Shown here in pieces: positions 1 to 5,202 of a DNA stretch of 5,202 bases (within the stretch, counting starts at the first letter, position 1; each line of letters begins with the position of its first letter). The position numbers were made by a program, and so were the translations under genes. This DNA is from Chloroflexota bacterium. GTDB lineage: Bacteria; Chloroflexota; Dehalococcoidia; UBA2247; RBG-13-53-26. The stretch lies in NCBI GenBank assembly GCA_017885485.1, contig JAFNFZ010000279.1, forward strand, positions 3,394-8,595. Reading direction: 5' to 3'. The notes beneath the pieces were generated by a model. That model saw only the letters and a program-made list of their open reading frames with translations. It ran no database searches and was not told the origin of the DNA.

Positions 1-236
1 CCCCCGAGTGATTCAATCAGGTCAATCCCCGGCCTGAGGTACAGGTGATAGGTATTGCCCAACACCATGCTGACCCCAATAGTCTTGAGGTCGTCCGGCG
101 TCAGCGTCTTGACTGAGCCCTGGCTGGCCACCGGAAGAAAGAGAGGCGTTGGCAAAGACCCTCGGGGTGTGGCTATCACTCCAGCCCGCGCGCCGCTGCG
201 AGGGCAGTATTTGGTTATCTCAAATCTGTGGCCCAC
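1..236 (-). CDS. tgt: tRNA-guanine transglycosylase, N-terminal part (cut by window edge)
   Basis: Tgt exchanges guanine for a queuine precursor (preQ1 in bacteria) at the wobble position of tRNAs with GUN anticodons. I translated the minus strand by hand. From a GTG at 236-234 the frame stays open for 78 codons to the window edge. The product begins with GHRFEITK, followed by SGARAG (residues 14-19), TPLFLPVASQGSVK (30-43) and LGNTYHLYLRPG (59-70). This is the characteristic N-terminal block of the Tgt TIM barrel. The catalytic aspartates and the zinc site lie beyond the edge. The GTG is chosen because the family usually begins only a few residues before FEI and I saw no in-frame ATG just upstream. 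The ribosome site is weak: a GGGAG at 260-256 is 19 nt away. It starts 38 bp after the hslV stop, so co-transcription with hslV is likely. Family assignment is firm; the exact start is not. Confidence 0.92.
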   Translation of the reverse strand, partial: MGHRFEITKYCPRSGARAGVIATPRGSLPTPLFLPVASQGSVKTLTPDDLKTIGVSMVLGNTYHLYLRPGIDLIESLG

Positions 237-274
237 TGCTCGATTCGCTTGATTACTCCCTGAGTAAAGAGGAG

Positions 275-826
275 TTAGCTGGTGGCCTCATCAAGAGTGA
301 TTACACTGATGTTGCGGTTGGTATAGATACAGATGCCTGCAGCGATCTCCATACTGGTGCGGGCTATGGTTTCCGCGTCAAGGTCGGAGTGCTGGAGCAG
401 AGCTTTGGCCGCAGCCTGTGCATAGCCTCCACCTGAACCTATGGCCACAATGTCCTCGTCCGGCTCTATCACATCACCTTCGCCCGAGATGACCAGTGTC
501 TCACTGCGATCTGCTACAATAAGCCAGGCTTCCAGGCGGCGCAGCACGCGATCGGTGCGCCATTCTTTGGCCAGCTCGATTGCCGCGCGCCTCAGTTGCC
601 CGCCATACTTATCGAGCTCGGTTTCAAATCTCTCAAACAAGGTCAATGCGTCAGCCACAGAGCCGGCAAAGCCAGCAATCACCTGATCATGGTATAAGGT
701 ACGTACTTTCTTGGCACCACTCTTCAACACCACATCCCCGGTGGTAATCTGCCCATCGCCGGCAATAGCCACCTGACCACCCCTCCTCACTCCCAGAATG
801 GTCGTGCCTTTCACATTTTCTCCCAC
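275..826 (-). CDS. hslV: HslV, ATP-dependent protease proteolytic subunit
   Basis: HslV is the threonine peptidase of the cytoplasmic HslUV (ClpYQ) protease. It forms a double hexamer capped by the HslU ATPase. The 183-residue product has the mature N-terminus TTILGVRR at residue 8, so a seven-residue propeptide (MGENVKG) is probably removed to expose the catalytic Thr8. Counting from that Thr, the conserved Asp17 (AGDGQ), Lys33 (AKKVR) and Ser124 (GSGGG) are all in place. [27 protein letters not shown] and ICIYTN are further family blocks. The processed length of 176 matches the usual size. The start is GTG at 826-824, with an AGGGAG ribosome site six bases upstream. A second in-frame GTG at 814-812 would leave a two-residue leader. 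It follows aroKB after a 128-bp spacer full of 21-bp repeats and precedes tgt. No hslU is adjacent, which is unusual because the two are commonly paired. Confidence 0.95.
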   Translation of the reverse strand: MGENVKGTTILGVRRGGQVAIAGDGQITTGDVVLKSGAKKVRTLYHDQVIAGFAGSVADALTLFERFETELDKYGGQLRRAAIELAKEWRTDRVLRRLEAWLIVADRSETLVISGEGDVIEPDEDIVAIGSGGGYAQAAAKALLQHSDLDAETIARTSMEIAAGICIYTNRNISVITLDEATS

Positions 827-832
827 CGCGCT

Positions 833-838
833 CTCCCT
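833..838 (-). promoter_or_regulatory. Ribosome binding site of hslV
   Basis: AGGGAG reads on the minus strand at 838-833 and ends six bases before the GTG at 826. This near-ideal spacing supports the first GTG, and therefore the seven-residue propeptide, over the internal GTG at 814. Confidence 0.7.
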
Positions 839-840
839 TC

Positions 841-954
841 ACGAAGACTCAACGTTATGTCGAGTTCCTTCCTAGTTATGTCTGGTCTCTTCCTACTCAA
901 GGCCCCGGCTGAGCAGGTTATCTCCAGTCCTCTCTTCGTTATGTCTGGTTCTTA
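841..954 (-). repeat. Degenerate tandem array with 21-bp period between aroKB and hslV
   Basis: The plus-strand octamer GTTATGTC occurs at 854-861, 875-882 and 938-945, and a one-mismatch copy (GTTATCTC) occurs at 917-924. The start-to-start distances are 21, 42 and 21, so all copies sit in one 21-bp register. The expected fifth unit at 883-903 has lost the octamer but still matches its neighbour (862-882) at 13 of 21 positions. Unit 925-945 matches 862-882 at 15 of 21. A weaker match (about 11 of 21) at 946-966 suggests the array begins in the last codons of aroKB. Read in the transcription direction, each unit is GACATAAC followed by a purine-rich stretch such as GAAGAGAGGACTG. It could be binding sites on one DNA face (21 bp is two helical turns), a dispersed intergenic repeat, or remnant coding sequence with a seven-codon period. 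No known family is recognised. Confidence 0.75.
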
Positions 955-2643
955 TCAAGGAACGGCCTCACCAGGGGGCTGGTCTGCCAGCAACGTTTGG
1001 AGCACCTCCCTGACGCGCTCCTCGGTCACGTCATTCCTGACCACGGGTCTGCCCACCCCCTCCAGTAGCACCCACCTCACGGCCCTGCCCCTAACCTTCT
1101 TGTCTGACTTCATGATATCCAGGACTTCGTTCAAATCTATGCCCGAGCCATGTGCAGGCAGGCCGAGATCCTGCAGAAGAGCGCTCTGCTCTCTCACTAT
1201 CTCGCCGGGCAGCAGTCCCAGGCTGTGACTGAGCATGGCCGCACCAGTCATGCCTATGGCCACAGCCTCGCCGTGAGTGAAGCGTCCATAGTCAGTGGCC
1301 GCCTCCAGAGCATGACCGATGGTGTGCCCATAGTTCAGCAGGACACGCCTGCCGCTCTCCCTCTCGTCCTCGCTGACGATCCTGGCTTTGACGGCAACAC
1401 TCCGCCTCACAGATTCAGTGGCGGCCTGGGGATCCAGCCTCCGCAGGTTCACAGCGTTGCTCTGCAGAAAGGCAAATAACCCCGGATCGAGAACAATCCC
1501 ATGCTTCACCACCTCTGCCCAGCCGGAGATCATCTCCCTGTCACTGAGGGTAGTCAGCGTTTGAACGTCGGCCATCACCAAACGCGGCTGATGGAAGGCG
1601 CCGATGAGGTTCTTCCCATCAGGATGATTGACCGCCGTCTTGCCACCGATAGAAGCATCCACCATGGCGATGAGGCTGGTGGGCGCCTGTACCAGAGGCA
1701 GACCTCTGAGGAATGTGGCTGCCACAAAGCCAGCAAGGTCACCGATGACCCCTCCACCGAGGGCAACAATGGTGTCGCTCCTCTCAGCTCTGCGCTCTAT
1801 GAGCCAGTCATAGATCCTGGCAGCGGTGTCCAGCGTCTTGGTTGTTTCGCCAGGAGTCACCACGAAGCTGGCAGCGGGGATATCCGCTTCCTTGAGGCTC
1901 TTTGTCACAGTGTCACCGTAGATAGAGAAGACCGTTTGGTCACTGACGATGTGGGCGGTCCCGGATAGACCAACCCGAGCCACTCTCTGGCCCAGACCGC
2001 GAAGCAGGCCCCAGTCAACATAGACAGGATAGTGGGCTATGGCTGTGACTACTTCACAGGCAAGATCATCACCAGGGCACCACCCGGGAGCTTCCTGGCG
2101 AGCCCGACTCCAGTAGTACCAGCCACGAAGCGTTTCCTGCAGGACTTCCTCCAGAGCCAGATGGTCGGTGTGCACCGTCCAGTCAGCGACGGCATAGTAG
2201 TGCTGACGCGATTCCTTCAGCTGTCTGATGCGCTCGAGGGGATTTGGGGCTGCCAGAAGAGGACGAATACTCCCGGAAGTCCGGGTATCCTCCACCAGAC
2301 GCCGGTGGATAACCTCCGGGCTGGCTTCGAGGCAGGCCACGAAACCACTCTCCTTCATCAATTGGCGGTTGTGGGGGGCAATGACCGCGCCCCCGCCACA
2401 GGCGATTACCACCCCTGTCTTCTGACACGCCGCCGCCAGAACCTGTTGTTCCATCTCTCGGAAACGGTCTTCACCGTCCTGAGCAAAGATCTGCGGAATG
2501 TCTTTGCCGGCGAGCCCGGTCAACTCTTGGTCAGTATCCACTAGACCCCAGCCAAGGTGTCGGGCGATCTCCCGTCCTATCCTGGACTTCCCTGTGGCAG
2601 AGAAGCCGATCAGGATAATGCGGCGATTAGATCCTTTGTCCAT
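955..2643 (-). CDS. aroKB: Bifunctional shikimate kinase / 3-dehydroquinate synthase (AroKB fusion)
   Basis: This one cytoplasmic protein of 562 residues combines two shikimate-pathway enzymes. The kinase (about 1-172) phosphorylates shikimate with ATP. It shows the P-loop GFSATGKS (13-20), DTD (36-38), FR at 61-62, the REMEQQVL...VIACGGGAV signature (62-87), the lid arginine in RPLL (127) and Arg146 before HYY. After a linker of about 20 residues, dehydroquinate synthase (about 196-562) converts DAHP to 3-dehydroquinate with NAD and a divalent metal. It shows PGETTK (264-269), GGGVIGDLAGFVAATFLRG (296-314), SIGGKTAVN (331-339) and GKNLIGAF (343-350). The likely metal ligands are Glu377 (WAEVVKHG), His440 (NYGHTIGH) and His457 (HGEA). 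The start is ATG at 2643, with GGAG four bases upstream. The frame extends to 2718, but that adds 25 unconserved residues and a longer overlap with the upstream gene. The chosen start overlaps the TIM-barrel gene by 34 bp. It ends in a double stop, TGA TAA. AroKB fusions are known elsewhere, for example in Thermotoga. Confidence 0.95.
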   Translation of the reverse strand: MDKGSNRRIILIGFSATGKSRIGREIARHLGWGLVDTDQELTGLAGKDIPQIFAQDGEDRFREMEQQVLAAACQKTGVVIACGGGAVIAPHNRQLMKESGFVACLEASPEVIHRRLVEDTRTSGSIRPLLAAPNPLERIRQLKESRQHYYAVADWTVHTDHLALEEVLQETLRGWYYWSRARQEAPGWCPGDDLACEVVTAIAHYPVYVDWGLLRGLGQRVARVGLSGTAHIVSDQTVFSIYGDTVTKSLKEADIPAASFVVTPGETTKTLDTAARIYDWLIERRAERSDTIVALGGGVIGDLAGFVAATFLRGLPLVQAPTSLIAMVDASIGGKTAVNHPDGKNLIGAFHQPRLVMADVQTLTTLSDREMISGWAEVVKHGIVLDPGLFAFLQSNAVNLRRLDPQAATESVRRSVAVKARIVSEDERESGRRVLLNYGHTIGHALEAATDYGRFTHGEAVAIGMTGAAMLSHSLGLLPGEIVREQSALLQDLGLPAHGSGIDLNEVLDIMKSDKKVRGRAVRWVLLEGVGRPVVRNDVTEERVREVLQTLLADQPPGEAVP

Positions 2644-3461
2644 TCCACTCCATCCCGGAAATCGTGTCCCCCCAACGCCTCCGGATAGTGAGAAGAGCTC
2701 TCCAGAATGATACGACACGAAGGATTCTGGGGGACTATCAACCGCAGAATACGGTCGATATCCACCCAGCCATCCGCAGGTTTCTGACAGGGGTGTACCG
2801 GGATGTGCCCAAAGGTCAGGTAGTCCCGGATACCCCGGTTATTCCACATATGAACGGAACCAATGTATGGCGCCAGCTGCTGAGCAAACTGATAGAGATT
2901 GAATCCATCCCGCCTGGCGGCAATATGCATGTGCCCGATATCGAAACAATAGAGCAGTCCTCTGAGATTGCCGGTCACCTCAACTATGAACTCCGGCGTG
3001 AGGAACAGGCTGGGACCGAAACCCTCGATATGAATGGGCACGCCGGGTTTCTGACTCAGATCCGACAGGCGGAGAGCGCTCCGCCAGGCGATGTCCCTCA
3101 TCTCATCATACCCAACGCCGCGAACCGGCGTTGAAGGGGGCACCGGGAAATGGACAACCACATACTCAGCGCCAAAATCTTCAGCCAGCTCCATTGTCTC
3201 TTCAACCATTCTCAGGCTGAGCAACCTCGTTTCGACGTGGACGTCACACAGAAAGGATATTGTCGGCGGCGTGGGGTACCAGGAGACCTTTGTCAGAGGG
3301 GCATGTATGCTCGCCGCCAGGTTGTGGCGCTCTATTTCATCCCTCAGCGCAGGCAGACTCTGCGGCGGAAAGTTGTAGAACTCACCCCGCCTCAAGCCAT
3401 TGGCTACGATAACCTTGCCGAAATGGTCGAGACCATGGCAATGGAACCCAAGCCTACTCAT
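2610..3461 (-). CDS. Xylose-isomerase-like TIM-barrel protein (AP endonuclease 2 / sugar phosphate isomerase-epimerase family)
   Basis: The 283-residue product looks like a metal-dependent TIM barrel of the AP_endonuc_2 superfamily (Pfam PF01261 type). That superfamily includes sugar isomerases/epimerases, endonuclease IV and 3-dehydroshikimate dehydratases. The family signs are SIHAP (51-55), AEYVVVHFP (98-106), IHIEGFGP (143-150), YCFDIGHMH (171-179), SVHMWNN (202-208), GWVDIDRIL (231-239) and RIILESS (250-256). By analogy, Glu146, Asp174 or His177, His204 and Glu254 are the probable metal ligands. I see no signal peptide or membrane segment, so it is probably cytoplasmic. Its ATG overlaps the aroC stop as ATGA, and its end overlaps the start of aroKB by 34 bp. 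It is therefore translated within the shikimate operon and probably acts on a related metabolite. The substrate cannot be read from sequence. A 3-dehydroquinate or 3-dehydroshikimate dehydratase-like role is a hypothesis; DNA repair is less likely given the context and the number of histidines. Confidence 0.8.
   Translation of the reverse strand: MSRLGFHCHGLDHFGKVIVANGLRRGEFYNFPPQSLPALRDEIERHNLAASIHAPLTKVSWYPTPPTISFLCDVHVETRLLSLRMVEETMELAEDFGAEYVVVHFPVPPSTPVRGVGYDEMRDIAWRSALRLSDLSQKPGVPIHIEGFGPSLFLTPEFIVEVTGNLRGLLYCFDIGHMHIAARRDGFNLYQFAQQLAPYIGSVHMWNNRGIRDYLTFGHIPVHPCQKPADGWVDIDRILRLIVPQNPSCRIILESSSHYPEALGGHDFRDGVEWTKDLIAALS
2648..2651 (-). promoter_or_regulatory. Ribosome binding site of aroKB
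   Basis: GGAG at 2651-2648 on the minus strand lies four bases before the ATG at 2643, inside the end of the TIM-barrel gene. It favours this start over the ATG at 2718. The spacing is somewhat short, so translation may also depend on ribosomes finishing the upstream gene. Confidence 0.5.
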
Positions 3462-4624
3462 CCCTGTCTCTGGGCAGAATCAAGGCAACTGTCGTAGTTG
3501 CGCTTCGTCTCCCCCAGACTATCTCCACCGAATTTCTCCAGTACAGCGCCAGCCAGAACATACGCCAGCATGGCCTCTGCTATGACTCCGACCGCCGGGA
3601 CAACACAGACATCGCTGCGCTCATAATGAGCCTCAGTCGCTTCCTTCGTGGACAAATCCACCGAAGGCAGGGGCTTGCCAAGAGTGGGAACCGGTTTCAC
3701 CGCCACCCTCACTATGATGGGCTCACCGTTGCTGATCCCTCCCTCGATTCCCCCGGCATGGTTGGTGGGCCGTCTCCAAGGATAAGGGGATGCCTGGCTC
3801 ACCTCAATGGCATCATGAGCCTGGGAACCCTTCAGATCGGCCAGCTTGAAACCATCCCCAATCTCCACCCCCTTGACAGAATTGATGCTCATGATCGCCT
3901 GGGCAATGGCACCATCCAAGCGGCGATCCCAATGAACATGACTTCCCAACCCGACAGGCACACCGGCGGCTACGATCTCACAGACCCCACCCACGGTATC
4001 TCCTGATGAGACCGCTCTGTCAATGGCAACCATCATGGCCTTCGCTGCTCCGGCATCGGCACAACGGACTGGAGACTGCTCGACCTGCTGCCAGTCGATG
4101 GAAGTCTGCTCATTCGCCCATTCTCCGCCTATGGCCAGCGTGTGACTACGGATCTCCATTCCGAATTCTGTGACGAACCTGCGGGCGACTGCGCCGGCAG
4201 CCACCCTGGCAGCAGTCTCCCTGGCACTGGCACGTTCCATGACAGGACGAATGTCACCGAGGCCATATTTTGTGGCTCCAGCCACGTCGGCATGTCCCGG
4301 TCGGGGTCGGGTTATCGGTGGGACATCCTTACCGGGAGGCGAGGCGTCCATAACCTCTTTCCAGTTCTCCCAGTCACGGTTCCATATCAGGAGGCCAATG
4401 GGGCTCCCTATGGTCACCCCGTGGCGGACCCCTGATAGAATCTCTGCCCTATCCTGCTCTACCTTCATCCGCGAGCCCCGCCCATACCCAAGCTGCCGCC
4501 TCTTCAGTTCAGAGGCTATATAGTCCTCATCCAGAGGCAATCCCGCCGGCATGCCATCAATGATGACCATCAACCCTTTGCCGTGCGACTCACCGGCAGT
4601 CAGAAGACGCAGTCTAGGCATCAT
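3458..4624 (-). CDS. aroC: Chorismate synthase
   Basis: AroC converts 5-enolpyruvylshikimate-3-phosphate to chorismate using reduced FMN, the last shared step toward aromatic amino acids. The 388-residue product carries LLTAGESHG (7-15, with the conserved histidine at 14), GYGRGSRM (46-53), EILSGVRHG, TIGSPI, RPGHAD (108-113, second conserved histidine at 111), ERASARETAARVAAGA (from 130) and the late block RSDVCVVPAVGVIAEAML. The length is normal for long-type bacterial AroC. The start is one of two adjacent ATGs (4624 or 4621). The first sits 12 bases after AGGAGG and is preferred. The frame is open further up to 4717, but the 31 extra residues are unlike the family and lie wholly over aroE. 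It overlaps the end of aroE by 11 bp and the next gene by 4 bp (ATGA). No reductase domain is fused, so reduced FMN must be supplied in trans. Confidence 0.97.
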   Translation of the reverse strand: MMPRLRLLTAGESHGKGLMVIIDGMPAGLPLDEDYIASELKRRQLGYGRGSRMKVEQDRAEILSGVRHGVTIGSPIGLLIWNRDWENWKEVMDASPPGKDVPPITRPRPGHADVAGATKYGLGDIRPVMERASARETAARVAAGAVARRFVTEFGMEIRSHTLAIGGEWANEQTSIDWQQVEQSPVRCADAGAAKAMMVAIDRAVSSGDTVGGVCEIVAAGVPVGLGSHVHWDRRLDGAIAQAIMSINSVKGVEIGDGFKLADLKGSQAHDAIEVSQASPYPWRRPTNHAGGIEGGISNGEPIIVRVAVKPVPTLGKPLPSVDLSTKEATEAHYERSDVCVVPAVGVIAEAMLAYVLAGAVLEKFGGDSLGETKRNYDSCLDSAQRQG

Positions 4625-5202
4625 CGCCTGGGTCCACCTCCTGGCCCCGGAGAATCTCAATTGCATCTTCAGCCAGATAGTCTGGCACCAGAATAGTGGT
4701 CTCGCCCAGGCCATCAACCGTGATGCCGAATATCATACCAGCGCCCTCGTATTTCAGAATGGCAGGAATACCCTCGCTCTCCAAATGGGCCTTCATCACC
4801 TGTGCTTCCATATAGGTCCCAGAATAGACCACCGCTAATCCCGAGGCCACCGGCAAATCCGATCCCTCGCCCAGAACCTCTCTGGCTTTCCTGAACATTA
4901 TGTCGAGAGGGGCTTCCCTCCCCGCCCACAACTCAAAGGAAGCCGCTCCCTGATAGATGAGCATGGGCAGCCCTCCAAGGGTCGCCGCACCGGCTTCCCT
5001 GGCTTCCTTCAGCAATGGCGTCACTTGTGGATTATACACCAGGTCACAGACCAGAACACCCCCGGGAATGGCATCCGCATCCAGCGGGGTTTCACCCTCT
5101 GTGGCACTGTGTCTCATCCCGAGTGAAGTGCAGTTGACCAGCAGGTCATAGTGACGCAGGGCCCTCGCCGATCCCAGTGCTTCCCACGGTACAGCAACCA
5201 CC
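4614..5202 (-). CDS. aroE: Shikimate dehydrogenase, C-terminal part, fused to a DUF2007-like domain (5' end outside window)
   Basis: AroE reduces 3-dehydroshikimate to shikimate with NADPH. The frame is open to the right edge, so only the last 196 or so residues are present. The GTG at 5201 is an internal valine codon, not a start. The NADP-binding half is clear: YDLLVNCTSLGM, then VCDLVYNPQVTPLLKEA, then GGLPMLIYQGAASFELWAG with the conserved substrate-binding glutamine, ending near REVL. The catalytic Lys/Asp region lies outside. After about ten linker residues the same frame continues for about 75 residues (roughly 4844-4614). This part runs from AVVYSGTYMEAQVMKAHLES through EGIPAIL and TILVPDYLAEDAIEIL. 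It resembles the small DUF2007 domain (PF09413 type). No stop or frame change separates the parts. AroE normally ends soon after the FELW block, so this is a fusion. It ends with TAG, overlapping aroC by 11 bp. Confidence 0.92.
   Translation of the reverse strand, partial: VVAVPWEALGSARALRHYDLLVNCTSLGMRHSATEGETPLDADAIPGGVLVCDLVYNPQVTPLLKEAREAGAATLGGLPMLIYQGAASFELWAGREAPLDIMFRKAREVLGEGSDLPVASGLAVVYSGTYMEAQVMKAHLESEGIPAILKYEGAGMIFGITVDGLGETTILVPDYLAEDAIEILRGQEVDPGDDA
4637..4642 (-). promoter_or_regulatory. Ribosome binding site of aroC
   Basis: AGGAGG at 4642-4637 on the minus strand lies inside the last codons of aroE, 12 bases before the first ATG of aroC (4624) and 15 before the second (4621). 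The spacing is long but the match is strong. It argues for the short AroC start and against an extended one at 4717. Confidence 0.6.
4644..4844 (-). other. DUF2007-like domain at the C-terminus of AroE
   Basis: This segment has the pattern of the small ferredoxin-like DUF2007 fold: a first strand (LAVVYSG), a helix containing EAQVMKAHLESEGIP, a strand (AILKYEG), a short variable loop, a strand with LGETTILVP, and a final helix (YLAEDAIEILRG). Family members often occur as stand-alone proteins of about 70 residues or as tails on other proteins. They are annotated as putative signal-transducing domains, with no firmly known ligand. The assignment is by pattern recognition and not by a profile search. 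A role as a regulatory or protein-contact tail on AroE is inference. Confidence 0.7.

Noticed and set aside
854..903. Promoter for hslV (TTGAGT followed by CATAAC/ATAACT on the minus strand)
   Set aside because: The spacing of 14-15 bases is short and the -10 match is poor. The CATAAC element recurs in every 21-bp unit, so it is better explained by the repeat than by a promoter.
897..914. Imperfect inverted repeat CTCA...TGAG in the spacer as a transcription terminator
   Set aside because: The stem is short with mismatches or bulges and no T-run follows on the minus strand. It coincides with the decayed repeat unit and is not convincing as a terminator.
841..954. CRISPR array or leader as an explanation of the 21-bp repeats
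   Set aside because: The units are contiguous and degenerate with no separate spacers, the repeat is too short, and no cas genes are present.
1501..1968. Plus-strand open frame of 155 codons inside aroKB
   Set aside because: It lies wholly opposite the conserved dehydroquinate synthase domain, has no recognisable domain, and looks like a shadow of GC-rich codon use.
2644..2718. N-terminal extension of AroKB to the ATG at 2718
   Set aside because: The extra 25 residues precede the normal shikimate kinase start, are coded over the conserved TIM-barrel gene, and would create a 109-bp overlap.
2664..3134. Plus-strand open frame of 156 codons opposite the TIM-barrel gene
   Set aside because: The minus-strand frame has clear family motifs across the same bases. 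This one has none and no plausible neighbours on its strand.
4625..4717. N-terminal extension of AroC to the ATG at 4717
   Set aside because: The 31 extra residues are unlike chorismate synthase, lie entirely over the end of aroE, and the AGGAGG at 4642-4637 serves the start at 4624.

Overview
The window carries a compact bacterial gene cluster. Every supported gene lies on the minus strand, so transcription runs from position 5202 down to position 1. In that order the genes are aroE (5' end outside the window) with an extra C-terminal domain, aroC, a xylose-isomerase-like TIM-barrel gene, an aroK-aroB fusion, hslV, and the first 78 codons of tgt. The base composition is moderately GC-rich by eye, and genes are packed with short overlaps. 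No diagnostic RNA or lineage marker is present. A deep-branching or uncultured bacterium is plausible because of the AroKB fusion, HslV with a short propeptide, and GTG starts. Chloroflexota/Dehalococcoidia-like lineages would be a guess only.

Positions 5202-955 form an aromatic amino acid (shikimate pathway) operon. AroB, AroE, AroK and AroC perform the 3-dehydroquinate synthase, shikimate dehydrogenase, shikimate kinase and chorismate synthase steps. DAHP synthase, 3-dehydroquinate dehydratase (AroD/AroQ) and EPSP synthase (AroA) are not in the window and may lie upstream, beyond position 5202. The four genes overlap by 11, 4 and 34 bp, which points to one transcript with coupled translation. 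An unassigned metal-dependent TIM-barrel enzyme sits inside this chain, between aroC and aroKB.

Positions 827-954 form the only sizeable intergenic region. It is filled by a degenerate tandem array with an exact 21-bp period, built around the octamer GTTATGTC (plus strand) or GACATAAC (in the direction of transcription). It separates the aro genes from hslV.

Positions 826-1 hold hslV (peptidase of the HslUV protease) followed after 38 bp by tgt (tRNA-guanine transglycosylase). No hslU is next to hslV on either side within the window.

The points most worth a second look are the 21-bp array, the AroE fusion to a DUF2007-like domain, and the TIM-barrel protein embedded in the shikimate operon. 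The many plus-strand open frames are shadows of the minus-strand genes.
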